DNA of 64,000 nucleotides, taken from positions 62,001-126,000 of the forward strand of contig JAURXM010000108.1 in the NCBI GenBank assembly GCA_030654395.1, read 5' to 3'. This DNA comes from Aquabacterium sp. GTDB lineage: Bacteria > Pseudomonadota > Gammaproteobacteria > Burkholderiales > Burkholderiaceae_C. Shown here piece after piece: positions 48,583 through 57,379 of the stretch; the first letter of the stretch is position 1, and each line of letters starts with the position of its first letter. The notes below the pieces were generated by a model. It was not told the DNA's origin. It did not search any database and worked only from the letters and a program-made list of their open reading frames with translations. Both the position numbers and the translations under genes were made by a program.

Positions 48583-49323
48583 ATGAAAAAAACCAAACCG
48601 AAAGCACTCATTGCGCTAGCCGTGGCAGCGGCCTTGGTTGGCTTATTTTTATATAGTTCTAAGAGCCAAAATGAAACCGGTGCGAACGCACCAGAAGCCC
48701 TTCAGCGCGCCAAGCAAGCAGCTGGTAAAAACTTTGATTTTGGCAAAGAAGATGGTACTGAGGCCAGTGCTCGGGCAACTGGGAGTAATGCGCCCAACGT
48801 GGATCCGTTGCAGAACGACCCAAAGTTCACGCGCGATGAAACGGAAAGCCTCAATGCAATGCTTGCCCATGCGGCTGGTCGAACGCCAAGCAAGGAAGAG
48901 CTAGAAACTGCAGAAAAAACGACCCTGTATATCAAATTCCAAAACAAAATCAACCCGATTTTGGAGGGTAAAAAACTGCCAGTCTCTCGTACTGATTATG
49001 CAGAGTTGTCCAAAGAAACGGATCGATTATACAAAGACAAGTATTTGTTGATTGCCGAATATGTGGGCGTGAAAACACGTCTGTTGGAGTCTCAATACAC
49101 CGGAAAAGAGCTAGAGGCTAAACAGCTAGATTTAAAAAAAGAAGTCATGGATAGGCATAACGCACTAGTCGCGGCAGCGGATCCCGCCAAAGACCCGCGC
49201 AAACAAGCTTTCAAAGCAAAAGAAAAAGCAATTTTGGCAGAGGCCAATACCATGAAAACGTTTCCAGACAACATGACGAAAGAGCAATATATCCTTGACA
49301 AAGTTGGTCAGCTGACCTATTAA
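48583..49323 (+). CDS. Membrane-anchored helical protein next to a secreted esterase
   Basis: Protein of 246 aa: a single N-terminal hydrophobic helix (residues about 8-26, ALIALAVAAALVGLFLYSS), a variable Ala/Asn/Thr-rich stretch to about residue 80, then a long helical, charged C-terminus (ELETAEKTTLYIKFQNKIN ... KQLDLKKEVMDRHNALV). This anchor, linker and helical-body plan is like that of steric chaperones (lipase foldases), but their RxxFDY motif is absent. It is AT-rich and lies 55 bases before the start of the esterase-like gene. The function is unknown. Confidence 0.6.
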   Translation: MKKTKPKALIALAVAAALVGLFLYSSKSQNETGANAPEALQRAKQAAGKNFDFGKEDGTEASARATGSNAPNVDPLQNDPKFTRDETESLNAMLAHAAGRTPSKEELETAEKTTLYIKFQNKINPILEGKKLPVSRTDYAELSKETDRLYKDKYLLIAEYVGVKTRLLESQYTGKELEAKQLDLKKEVMDRHNALVAAADPAKDPRKQAFKAKEKAILAEANTMKTFPDNMTKEQYILDKVGQLTY

Positions 49324-49378
49324 ATTTTTGATATATATAAATTCTATTCATCCAGTAAACCAAGCAGAAAGAGAGAAC

Positions 49379-51049
49379 ATGAACTCACTCATCAGAAAAA
49401 AATTCGTTGCTACCGTCATCAGTTTGAGTCTCTTGACCGGTGCAATAGGCGTAAAAGCACAGGCCTTAGAAAACATCACACTCGCAAACGTTTTGCAGCT
49501 TAGTTTGTCATTCGCTGGCAACTTGGCAGAACAGGCCGTTCAGGCTGTTAAGCAATCGGATGTTTGGGGGGTGGAGCCTGGTAACTACAACTGGTGGACA
49601 ACCGGGTTAAATATGATTTGGCCACAAAAGGTGGATGCCCCTTTAACCAGCGCGGACCAACAATTGCCGTATACCGTGCCGACTGTTTCGACAGGCGAGG
49701 TCAAACGCAATTTATATTATGTCTGGCAACAAGTCACTGTGCCCAAATCCACTGGTGCTGCGTGCAGCGATGGTTCGGAATATAAATTCTTTGTGAATTT
49801 AAGCCCTGCAAGCAATAACTTAAGCGTCTTTTTTGAGCCCGGCGGCGCCTGTACCACTTATGCCAACTGCGCGGCCATGAAGCCAACGCTGAATGAAGAT
49901 GGCAGTGTTAAATACGACGCGAATGGCAACTTGGTTGAACATCCCACACGGATCACAGCATCGCATCGCGATGGCTTGAGTAATGACTTTATGAACTTAT
50001 TTGCTGGCGGTGCTGGCGGCATCATGAGTCCCTATATGTCTAGGTTAGCTGTGGGTTCGCCTAAGAGATTGAAAACACAAGACTGGAACCAAGTGTTTAT
50101 GCCTTATTGCACAGGCGATGTGTTTGTGGGCGACAATACACAATACCTTACGCGCATAGATGACAAAGAATCACTCATTTATCGACACAAAGGCATGCAC
50201 AACGTGATGGCGGCACTGGGTTGGATGCGTACCAACTTGCCCAGACCTGCTCAAGTTTTCTCAAGTGGCATGAGTGCAGGTTCCATTGGCGTCGATATGC
50301 TTCGCCCTGTGGTTCGAAAAGTACTGAATCCACGAGATACCTTGTACACCATGGCTGATTCAGGGTTTGTCTTGGCAGATGACCCGATAAATCGGAATAC
50401 GGATATTGCGCCAGCAGCACTGATGTTCCCCGGGTTTATCAGTGCAGGCTGGAACTATGACCCCGCTCACCCAGAGCGGAAAACACCGGCCAAATTGTTT
50501 CAAACTTTGATGCCGAGTTTTAATCCGAATGACATGAATACGTTTGGTCCGGCTGCGCATGCCTTCAACCGACAGGACCGCATGCTCTACGTATATTCAC
50601 AATCGGATGTGATTTTATCGGCGTTCGGCTACGAGCTAAACCCAGCTCGTACTGTGGCAGCTAAGTTGGATGGTGATATCAATTTAGAACAACCTAAAGT
50701 TTTCAATTCAAACTTAGGTCGTTTTTTACGTGACGCAACGACGAAAGAATTAACAATCCTAAAAAATAATGTCGGAAGTATGAATCAAAATGTCGGATAC
50801 TTTTTGCCAAGTGGGCGTAATTTTGGTCTATCGCACTGCCTGGCATTGTTGACTTATGAAGGTTCTTACAATGCCGAATCTGGTCACGATATTTACGACG
50901 CCATGAATAACTTGCTGAATCGAAACCGGCCAGCAGTTTGGCGAGAAATGGAATCAGATGGTTGGCGTGGACTGTTCACCAAGCTAGGGCCGACGTCCAA
51001 GGCGTTCGCGGATGTTCTCGGGAGTAATTTCTATATGCCGACCAACTGA
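49379..51049 (+). CDS. Secreted pectin acetylesterase-like hydrolase
   Basis: Exported protein of 556 aa; signal peptide at residues 1-27 (ending GVKAQA). The sequence resembles the PAE/Notum esterase family: VFFEPGGACTTYANC (oxyanion-type region), nucleophile elbow SSGMSAGSIGVDML (Ser in the centre), and LSHCLALL near the end. The ATG at 49379 has a GAGAG site; an upstream in-frame start is unsupported. AT-rich, like the flanking genes. Polysaccharide or acyl-ester cleavage is likely; the substrate is unknown. Confidence 0.7.
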   Translation: MNSLIRKKFVATVISLSLLTGAIGVKAQALENITLANVLQLSLSFAGNLAEQAVQAVKQSDVWGVEPGNYNWWTTGLNMIWPQKVDAPLTSADQQLPYTVPTVSTGEVKRNLYYVWQQVTVPKSTGAACSDGSEYKFFVNLSPASNNLSVFFEPGGACTTYANCAAMKPTLNEDGSVKYDANGNLVEHPTRITASHRDGLSNDFMNLFAGGAGGIMSPYMSRLAVGSPKRLKTQDWNQVFMPYCTGDVFVGDNTQYLTRIDDKESLIYRHKGMHNVMAALGWMRTNLPRPAQVFSSGMSAGSIGVDMLRPVVRKVLNPRDTLYTMADSGFVLADDPINRNTDIAPAALMFPGFISAGWNYDPAHPERKTPAKLFQTLMPSFNPNDMNTFGPAAHAFNRQDRMLYVYSQSDVILSAFGYELNPARTVAAKLDGDINLEQPKVFNSNLGRFLRDATTKELTILKNNVGSMNQNVGYFLPSGRNFGLSHCLALLTYEGSYNAESGHDIYDAMNNLLNRNRPAVWREMESDGWRGLFTKLGPTSKAFADVLGSNFYMPTN

Positions 51050-51067
51050 GCAGTAACACCTAGTCTC

Positions 51068-51091
51068 AAATCCCACTTATTAGTGGGATTT
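51068..51091 (+). terminator. Intrinsic terminator after the esterase gene
   Basis: AAATCCCACT, loop TATT, AGTGGGATTT, then TGTTT. It is a clear ten-base stem. Confidence 0.75.
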
Positions 51092-51225
51092 GTTTAACGC
51101 ATGTTTGTGACTCAGACGTGCTTGTATGGTGTTTACCCTAATTCGTGTTGGCTGGCGTGTCGAATTAGTCAAAAAAAACCTAGGGGTATTTCCAATTTTT
51201 GGAAAAACGTAGCAGTAAATCTAAT

Positions 51226-52229
51226 CTGAATCCGTGACCTCAACTCACCCCACGAATATTCCCCCACAGATCCCCCATCAACCTCGCAACATCTCGTGAT
51301 TGAACAGCCCAATATCGTACCGGATCCAAAAAGCGTGCAGTCCAGCGTGGTTAGGGCGCGATTTTTCGCTTGCCGAGCTACTTTGGGGCTCACCTATTCC
51401 TGCCCAGCGCGCGCGGGCACGATACTCGGCAATGGTTTTGGCAATACAACTTTACTACGCCGTGTGGATCCGCATGTCATGGCGCTCAAACACCGCAAAG
51501 GGAGGTGTAGAGACCAAAGCAGCCGCCATGGGCAAAGCCCTCTCAAAGTTGTATTCGCTCTCGGATGCCGAGTGCTGCACACCGGGGCGCAAGGCCAATT
51601 CCAGGCAATAGCCCAGACTACCCATGCACACCGCAAACGGCCAGTAGCCATCGACCCCGGCGTAGGTGCGCCCCATCAATTCATTCTCGGTGCCGCCGTT
51701 GTCCATGGCAAAGGTGTCCAAGTCCAACGGGGTGTAGCCACACGCCAGGGCACCGAAGTCAATTACGCACCCATTGATGCGATTGCCAAGGAGCAACTGG
51801 TTCATCTGGGGTGCCAACTCAAACCACGCCCCCGCGTGGGTGTCCATGCGCTGGCGCAGGGTGGGACTCGACGGCACTGCGTTCAGTCCCAGTGCACGCT
51901 TGAAGACGGCGTTGTTGCGAAAGCTCTCGATGGCGTCGAAGTCGCTTTTGCCCATGCACAAGAGGGCGAGGTGGCTCTTGAGAATCTCGCTGTTGGCCAC
52001 CCCCGAGCGTACGGGGAACTTTTGATCGACAAGGGAGTTGACGTTAACGCTCTTGAGGTATTTACCGATAAAGGCAAGGCATGCATGGGAACTGAGGTCG
52101 CAGGGAAGCTTTCTGATAATAAAGTCGGTCATGTTTGGGTTCGCCTGCGGGGTGATCAGTACATGCCGTCTAAGTTGTTGATTTCAAAGGTGGAATCAGC
52201 TTATTTTTACTTTTAAATCACGGATTCAG
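51226..52229 (-). mobile_element. Internally deleted IS1380-like element
   Basis: Inverted ends CTGAATCCGTGA (51226) and TCACGGATTCAG (52218-52229) bound a 1.0-kb element, shorter than the usual 1.6-1.7 kb of this family. It contains an N-terminal transposase fragment on the minus strand and a non-coding 3' part (51226-51442) shared with 54021-54211. The flanks (CTAAT, GTTTA) show no direct repeat. Confidence 0.7.
51455..52132 (-). pseudogene. Truncated IS1380-family transposase
   Basis: A 225-aa N-terminal part: VRSGVANSEILKSHLALLCMGKSDFDAIESFRNN and the first DDE region (CVIDFGALACGYTPLDLDTFAMDNG, where the family has DxDxT-type acid residues). It stops after DMRIHTA, where a deletion joins to the 3' end of the element; about half of the family length is missing, including later catalytic residues. 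It is non-functional in cis. Confidence 0.75.
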
Positions 52230-52233
52230 GTTT

Positions 52234-53649
52234 ATGTCTACACTACATGCATTTACAAACGATATATTAGGCCAGTTAGATGGTGTGGGTATTGCCGAGT
52301 TAATTCGTAAAAAAGAAGTTACCGCACTAGAAGTAACGGAAGCGGCCATTGCACGATCTCAGAAAATGGATCCATCCATTCATGCCATTTCAGAAGATGA
52401 CTACCAAAGAGCACTAACCATCGCTAAAGCGTCTTCTCAAAAAGGTTTTTTTTCTGGCGTGCCAACATTTATTAAGGATCAAAGTAATTATGCGGGTATG
52501 GCGACTAGACTTGGCACCAAAGCTTTAGAAAATGCTCGCGTTTGCAAAAAAAGTGATGGCATTACCTCGCAAATATTAGATCAAGGGTTTATTGTGCTTG
52601 GAAAAAGTACCATGCCAGAGTTTGGTTGGACGGCTGTGACTCAATTTCCAAATGATTGGGTTCCGGCAACCTGTAATCCTTGGAATACGGCCCATACGGT
52701 TGGTGGTTCTTCCGGTGGTTCAGGTGCGCTTGTCGCTGCAGGTGTGGTTGCCATTAGCCATACGGCCGATGGTGGCGGGTCAACCCGTATTCCTGCGTCG
52801 GCTTGTGGATTAATTGGGTTAAAACCAACACGTGAAAGATTGCGTCGATCAAAAATTATGGAAGGCTCACCTATTGATATTTCAATGGATGGCGTGGTTA
52901 CCCGTTCGGTACGTGATACGGCTTATTTTTATGCAGAAGCAGAAAAGTTTTACCATAATAAAAGTATGCCTAAAATGGGCCTGGTGACAGGGCCCACCAA
53001 TCGCAAGCTGAAAATGGGTTATTTGTATCAATCACCAACTGGCTCTGCAGATGATCAGACCATTGCGGAATTGGAAAAAACCATCAAATTATTAACAGAT
53101 TTGGGGCATCAGTTAAAACCAATCGACTTGCCAGTGTCGGAAAGCTTTGCCGCAGATTTTGAAATGACCTGGAAAATGAGTGCATGGGCAACCGCTAAAT
53201 TAGGTCGCTTTATCCTAGACCCTTCGTTTGACAGTAAAAAACTGACTGACTTTACCCATATGCTGGCAGATGAGTTTAAGTTTGCTGCATTACCAGGCAC
53301 GATGAAACGTATGAAAGGCTATAAGCAGGAGTTTAGTCAGGTACTTAAAGACAATGATATTGATATCGTACTGACACCAACCCTTGCGAGTGCACCGCGT
53401 GCATTGGCGCAAAACGTGTTTGATCTAAGTCCAAAAGGTCATTTTGACTACCTAAAATCATGGGCGGCTTTCACACCACTTGCCAGTGGTACAGGCGCAC
53501 CGTCAATAAGCTTACCTATGGGGTTTTCTGCAGATAAAAATTTACCCATGGGTATGCTATTCAATGCAGACTTTGGGCAAGATGCGTTATTATTAGAGCT
53601 AGCCTATCAAATTGAACAAGCGCAGCCGTGGCGTAGAATCACCGGTTAG
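52234..53649 (+). CDS. Amidase-signature family enzyme (foreign copy)
   Basis: Complete amidase of 471 aa. The Ser-cisSer-Lys triad is visible: Lys in GVPTFIKDQSNYAG, the Ser pair in HTVGGSSGGSGALVAAG and TADGGGSTRIPASACGLIGLKP. The C-terminal part has LTPTLASAPRALAQNVFD, and LGMLFNADFGQDALLLELAYQIEQ-like ending. It belongs to the same subfamily as the broken resident amidase but is AT-rich and clearly divergent. Start ATG follows the IS end by four bases, so the IS end may supply its promoter. Substrate unknown; hydrolysis of a short or cyclic amide is possible. Confidence 0.9.
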   Translation: MSTLHAFTNDILGQLDGVGIAELIRKKEVTALEVTEAAIARSQKMDPSIHAISEDDYQRALTIAKASSQKGFFSGVPTFIKDQSNYAGMATRLGTKALENARVCKKSDGITSQILDQGFIVLGKSTMPEFGWTAVTQFPNDWVPATCNPWNTAHTVGGSSGGSGALVAAGVVAISHTADGGGSTRIPASACGLIGLKPTRERLRRSKIMEGSPIDISMDGVVTRSVRDTAYFYAEAEKFYHNKSMPKMGLVTGPTNRKLKMGYLYQSPTGSADDQTIAELEKTIKLLTDLGHQLKPIDLPVSESFAADFEMTWKMSAWATAKLGRFILDPSFDSKKLTDFTHMLADEFKFAALPGTMKRMKGYKQEFSQVLKDNDIDIVLTPTLASAPRALAQNVFDLSPKGHFDYLKSWAAFTPLASGTGAPSISLPMGFSADKNLPMGMLFNADFGQDALLLELAYQIEQAQPWRRITG

Positions 53650-53670
53650 TGGTAGTTGTTGTTTATCGAT

Positions 53671-53690
53671 AAGGAGGCATTAGCCTCCTT
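53671..53690 (+). terminator. Intrinsic terminator after the amidase
   Basis: AAGGAGGC, loop ATTA, GCCTCCTT, then ATTTAT. It is a clean eight-base stem in AT-rich DNA. Confidence 0.75.
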
Positions 53691-53720
53691 ATTTATGGTC
53701 TAGCTACATGACAGTATGGC

Positions 53721-53855
53721 GTGATTAAATGGTTAATTGAAAATAAAGCAAATACAGAAGTGGTTGCCGTTTACTTGGCGGATATTATGTCATGGCAAGG
53801 GCATGCAAATGGATGCGCCGAGTGGATTGATCGACCTCTTGGTTTTGCCATTTGA
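53721..53855 (+). CDS. Possible 44-aa remnant ORF
   Basis: GTG-started frame encoding IKWLIENKANTEVVAVYLAD and ending WIDRPLGFAI. The protein-like composition suggests a fragment of a longer foreign gene. It has no clear ribosome site and no family is recognised. The rest of 53690-54020 holds no convincing gene. Confidence 0.25.
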   Translation: MIKWLIENKANTEVVAVYLADIMSWQGHANGCAEWIDRPLGFAI

Positions 53856-54020
53856 TGCCATAGAATGTGTTTTTTCAATACAGAAAAGTCATTTCTCACT
53901 CCTTTAGGCGGGGGGGGCGAAGGTTGTGTAAATATATCATATGAAAAATCACTATGGCCAATTATACTAGGCGGTTGTATTTTCTATGAAATAAAAATGG
54001 GGGGCTTTATGGGCTCTATC

Positions 54021-54211
54021 GCCAAAACCATTGCCGAGTATCGTGCCCGTGCGCGCTGGGCAGGAATAGGTGCGCCCAAAAGTAGCTGGGCACGCGAAAA
54101 ATCGCGCCCTAACCACGCTGGACTGCACGCTTTTTGGATTCGGTGCGATATTGGGCTGTTCAATCACGAGATGTTGCGGGATTGATGGGGAATTTGGGGT
54201 CACGGATTCAG
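54021..54211 (+). mobile_element. Remnant of the IS1380-like 3' end, inverted
   Basis: Matches 51226-51442 in opposite orientation, starting exactly at GCCAAAACCATTGCC and ending TCACGGATTCAG. A few substitutions and a 26-base length difference near the end show that it is a related copy, not identical. It lies directly against the amidase 3' fragment. Confidence 0.75.
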
Positions 54212-54212
54212 G

Positions 54213-54518
54213 GATGTGCTGCTGACCACTACGTTGAGCCATTCGGCACCGCCGTTTGGCTATTTTCACCCCGATGTGTCGCATAGCGAGCTTTTGGATC
54301 GTGTCGCCAACTGGATCAACATCACACCCATCAACAACGTCGCTGGCAGTCCGGCCATGGCTGTGCCGTTCGGCAGCGTCGATGGTATGCCCGGCTCGCT
54401 GCATTTGGCGGCGAAGCAGGGAGGCGACCGCACCATTATCGAATTCGCCTACGAGATTGAAGCCGCCAAGCCGTTTGCGAGCATCATGTGCGCTGGCGCA
54501 ACGAAGGCATCCACATGA
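54213..54518 (+). pseudogene. 3' fragment of the amidase-signature gene
   Basis: GC-rich sequence encoding the C-terminus of an amidase: DVLLTTTLSHSAPPFGYFHP, then INNVAGSPAMAVPFG and IIEFAYEIEAAKPFASI. It matches the end expected for the 5' fragment at 47964 and starts one base after the IS end, without its own start. Together the two pieces show that a resident gene was interrupted. Confidence 0.78.
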
Positions 54519-54692
54519 CCAAGGCCGTGCTGCTCGCCTCTGCCATGAAGGTTCCCGCACGAGGAAGCATGTCATAAGTGAAGCCCTGTGTGTTCTAGGT
54601 CGCGACACTGGAATAAGTCGCTCCACCGAGAGAAATAACCGAAAAAACAGTTGATTGGACAGCCAGCTGCGGCTATGATTTCCAAAAATAGC

Positions 54693-54703
54693 ACGATCGT
54701 TCG
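54693..54703. promoter_or_regulatory. TetR operator-like site
   Basis: ACGATCGTTCG, with the palindrome ACGATCGT, lies about 22 bases upstream of the TTG at 54725. It is identical over 11 bases to 30138-30148. Probably autoregulation of the TetR gene. The remaining gap 54519-54692 holds nothing recognisable except a short Lys/Ala-rich frame. Confidence 0.65.
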
Positions 54704-54724
54704 TTTTATTGTTGGGATGCCACT

Positions 54725-55432
54725 TTGTCAGATGTGATGCCGCTACACGCCAAGCCCGCCGCCGATGCCGTGCGCGAGCGTGGGCGCGGCGCGCACAAGG
54801 GTCAGCAAACCAGGGTGGCCATTTTGGAGGCCGCGCTGAACTTGGCGTCGCACATGGGCCTTGAGGGCTTGTCGATTGGCGCGCTGGCTGACACCACTGG
54901 TATGAGCAAGTCTGGCGTGTTCGCCCACTTTGGCTCGCGTGAGGAATTGCAGATATCGGTGATCCGCGAATACCACGAACGATTTGAAGACGAGGTCTTC
55001 CGCCCAGCTGTGCGCCAGCCCCGTGGTTTGCCTCGGTTGCGCGCCATGTTCGAGAACTGGGTTGGCAAAGTCACAACGGAGATAGATTCCGGTTGCATTT
55101 ACATCAGCGGTGCGGTTGAATTCGACGATCGCCCCGGTCCTGTACGTGATGCGTTGGCGAGCATGGTGCTGCTGTGGCATGGTGCGCTGGGCCGTGCTAT
55201 CCGCATGGCGGTTGACTTGGGTCAGCTGCGTGCGGACACCGATCCCATGCAAATGTTGTTTGAAATCCATGGCCTGATCCTTTCGCTTCATCACGATGCG
55301 CGCTTTTTGCGCTCAGATGGTGCGCAAGGGCGGGCTCGTAAGGCGTTTGAGCGCGTGATCCAGTTCTACGAACCGGGTACGCCAGCAACGACGTTTGGAA
55401 CAGTGGCGCCTGTTGGCGCCGCTTTGGTTTGA
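54725..55432 (+). CDS. TetR-family regulator of the beta-oxidation operon
   Basis: Repressor of about 235 aa. The helix-turn-helix region is GLEGLSIGALADTTGMSKSGVFAHFGSREELQ, a clear TetR pattern. The C-terminal domain (CIYISGAVEFDDRPGPVRDAL) is of the TetR_C_6 type often linked to acyl-CoA control. The start is TTG at 54725 or, possibly, ATG at 54737 (MPLHAK). It precedes acyl-CoA dehydrogenase, FadB-like and FadA-like genes on the same strand, so acyl-CoA or fatty acid is the likely ligand. Confidence 0.88.
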   Translation: MSDVMPLHAKPAADAVRERGRGAHKGQQTRVAILEAALNLASHMGLEGLSIGALADTTGMSKSGVFAHFGSREELQISVIREYHERFEDEVFRPAVRQPRGLPRLRAMFENWVGKVTTEIDSGCIYISGAVEFDDRPGPVRDALASMVLLWHGALGRAIRMAVDLGQLRADTDPMQMLFEIHGLILSLHHDARFLRSDGAQGRARKAFERVIQFYEPGTPATTFGTVAPVGAALV

Positions 55433-55506
55433 CCCCCCTTGTCGCCTGGCTTGATTAAGCAGGCTTTTCTTGATTAACGCGACCATTTAGATCTAGGAGC
55501 TTGACG

Positions 55507-57297
55507 ATGCCTTCTTACACCCCCCCGCTGCGCGACATGCAATTCGTGATTCACGAGCTGCTTGGCGCTGTTGATGAGCTGAAAACGATCCCGGCCTATG
55601 CCGATCTGGACGTGGACACCGTCAACGCAGTGCTGGAAGAAGGCGGCAAGTTCGCCTCTGAAGTGCTGGCTCCTTTGAATCTGATTGGTGATGCACAAGG
55701 TTGCGTGCTGGACAAAGTCACCCACGAAGTCAAGACACCTGATGGCTTCAAGGCCGCTTACAAGACCTACACCGAAAACGGCTGGTCTGGCTTGAGCGCT
55801 GATCCAAAGTGGGGTGGCCAAGGCCTGCCACAGCTGATCAATCAAGCTGTGTACGAGATGATGAACTCGGCCAACCAAGCATGGACGATGTACCCTGGCC
55901 TGAGCCATGGCGCCCACGCTGCCTTGGAAGTCCACGGCACCGATGCCCAAAAGAGCATCTACCTGCCTAAGCTGACCAGTGGCGAATGGACTGGCACCAT
56001 GTGCCTGACCGAGCCACATTGCGGCACCGACTTGGGCCTGTTGCGCACCAAGGCCGAGCCACAAGCTGACGGCACATACAAAATCACCGGCGCCAAGATC
56101 TTCATCTCGGCCGGTGAGCACGACATGGCCGACAACATCGTGCACTTGGTGTTGGCCCGCTTGCCTGATGCGCCTGTTGGCTCAAAGGGCATCTCTTTGT
56201 TCGTCGTGCCTAAGTTCAATGTGAACGCCGATGGCACCTTGGGTTCACGCAATGGCATCTATTGCGGCGGCTTGGAACACAAGATGGGCATCCATGGCAA
56301 CTCGACCGCACAAATCGTGCTGGACGGCGCTGTGGGCACCTTGGTTGGTCAGCCTCACCGTGGCCTGATGGCCATGTTCGTGATGATGAACGGTGCACGT
56401 TTGGGCGTGGGTAACCAGTCTCTGGGTTTGACCCAAGTTGCTTACGAAAACGCCGTGAACTACGCCAAGGACCGTGTGCAAATGCGTGGCCTGTCTGGCA
56501 CGAAGCGCCCAGACTTGGCTGCTGACCCGATCATCGTGCACCCTGATGTGCGCAAGATGCTGCTGACTGCCCGTGCTTACGCTGAAGGCGCCCGCGCCTT
56601 GGTGTACTTCGTGGCCGTTGAGCTGGACAAGTCACACAACCACCCTGATGAAGCTGTTCGCAAAGAGTCCGACGACATCGTCGCTTTGTTGACACCCATC
56701 GTGAAGGCCTTCATCACCGACAACGCTTGGTCTGCCACCGTGCATTGCCAGCAAGTCTATGGTGGCCACGGTTTCATCCACGAGTGGGGCATGGAGCAGT
56801 TCGTGCGCGACGCCCGCATCAACATGATCTATGAAGGCACCAACACCATCCAGTCACTGGACTTGTTGGGGCGCAAGGTCTTGGGCGATGGCGGCGCCAA
56901 GCTGACCAAGTTCGGCAAATTGGTGTCGACTTTCGTCAAAGAAAACGCCGACAACGCCGCGATGCAAGAGTTCACCGTGCCTTTGGCCGATCTGGGCAAG
57001 AAGGTGCAAGCCTTCACCATGGAAATCGGCATGAAGGGCATGCAAAACCCAGACGAAGTCGGCGCTGCTGCTGTTGATTACCTGCGCGTGGTGGGTCACT
57101 TGGTCTACTCGTACTTCTTCGCCAAGATGGCCAAGATCGCGCTTGAAAAGCAATCGGCTGGCGACAAGTTCTACATCGCCAAGCTGGCTACTGCACGCTT
57201 TTACTTCGCCAAATTGGTGCCTGAAGTTGAAACACTGATGATCACCGCCAAGGCTGGTCTGAAGCCCCTGATGGAAATGGACGAAGCCCTGTTCTAA
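55507..57297 (+). CDS. Acyl-CoA dehydrogenase (FadE-like, long form), copy 2
   Basis: FAD enzyme of 596 aa of the same long type as the copy at 28236. Motifs: CLTEPHCGTDLGLLRTKAEP, ISAGEHDMADNIVH, KMGIHGNSTAQIVLDGAVG, QQVYGGHGFIHEWGMEQFVRDARINMIYEGTNTIQSLDL with the likely catalytic Glu. The ATG at 55507 has AGGAG eight bases upstream. It is the first enzyme gene of the operon and uses many strongly preferred codons (CTG, GGC), unlike copy 1, suggesting high expression. Confidence 0.93.
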   Translation: MPSYTPPLRDMQFVIHELLGAVDELKTIPAYADLDVDTVNAVLEEGGKFASEVLAPLNLIGDAQGCVLDKVTHEVKTPDGFKAAYKTYTENGWSGLSADPKWGGQGLPQLINQAVYEMMNSANQAWTMYPGLSHGAHAALEVHGTDAQKSIYLPKLTSGEWTGTMCLTEPHCGTDLGLLRTKAEPQADGTYKITGAKIFISAGEHDMADNIVHLVLARLPDAPVGSKGISLFVVPKFNVNADGTLGSRNGIYCGGLEHKMGIHGNSTAQIVLDGAVGTLVGQPHRGLMAMFVMMNGARLGVGNQSLGLTQVAYENAVNYAKDRVQMRGLSGTKRPDLAADPIIVHPDVRKMLLTARAYAEGARALVYFVAVELDKSHNHPDEAVRKESDDIVALLTPIVKAFITDNAWSATVHCQQVYGGHGFIHEWGMEQFVRDARINMIYEGTNTIQSLDLLGRKVLGDGGAKLTKFGKLVSTFVKENADNAAMQEFTVPLADLGKKVQAFTMEIGMKGMQNPDEVGAAAVDYLRVVGHLVYSYFFAKMAKIALEKQSAGDKFYIAKLATARFYFAKLVPEVETLMITAKAGLKPLMEMDEALF

Positions 57298-57313
57298 TCA
57301 ACGGGTTTCTACG

Positions 57314-57341
57314 AAGGGGGGTGGGGTTACCTTGCCCCCTT
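57314..57341 (+). other. Weak hairpin between dehydrogenase and fadB-like genes
   Basis: AAGGGGG and CCCCCTT around a loop, without T-run. It may slow transcription or protect the upstream mRNA; not a clear terminator. Confidence 0.3.
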
Positions 57342-57379
57342 TCACCATCTCCATAACCTGAGTTCTGCTAGGAGAGAAC

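Larger units (their letters stand above)
48510..54211. mobile_element. AT-rich inserted region splitting the amidase gene
   Basis: From about 48530 the base composition and codon use change sharply to A/T-rich (AAA/GAA/TTA codons, ATATATATAA at 49330), returning to GC-rich at 54212. The region holds a membrane-anchored helical protein gene, a secreted esterase-like gene, a second amidase gene and two IS1380-like remnants. The right edge is an exact IS end (TCACGGATTCAG) abutting the amidase 3' fragment. The left edge is not defined by a recognisable end. Confidence 0.7.

Noticed and set aside
53865..54185. Open frame ending in the IS remnant
   Set aside because: It joins unrelated AT-rich DNA to the IS 3' end and has no ribosome site or domain.
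55450..55477. Direct repeat CTTGATTAA upstream of the acyl-CoA dehydrogenase
   Set aside because: Two short AT-rich copies 19 bases apart are not enough to call an operator, and no matching site was seen elsewhere.
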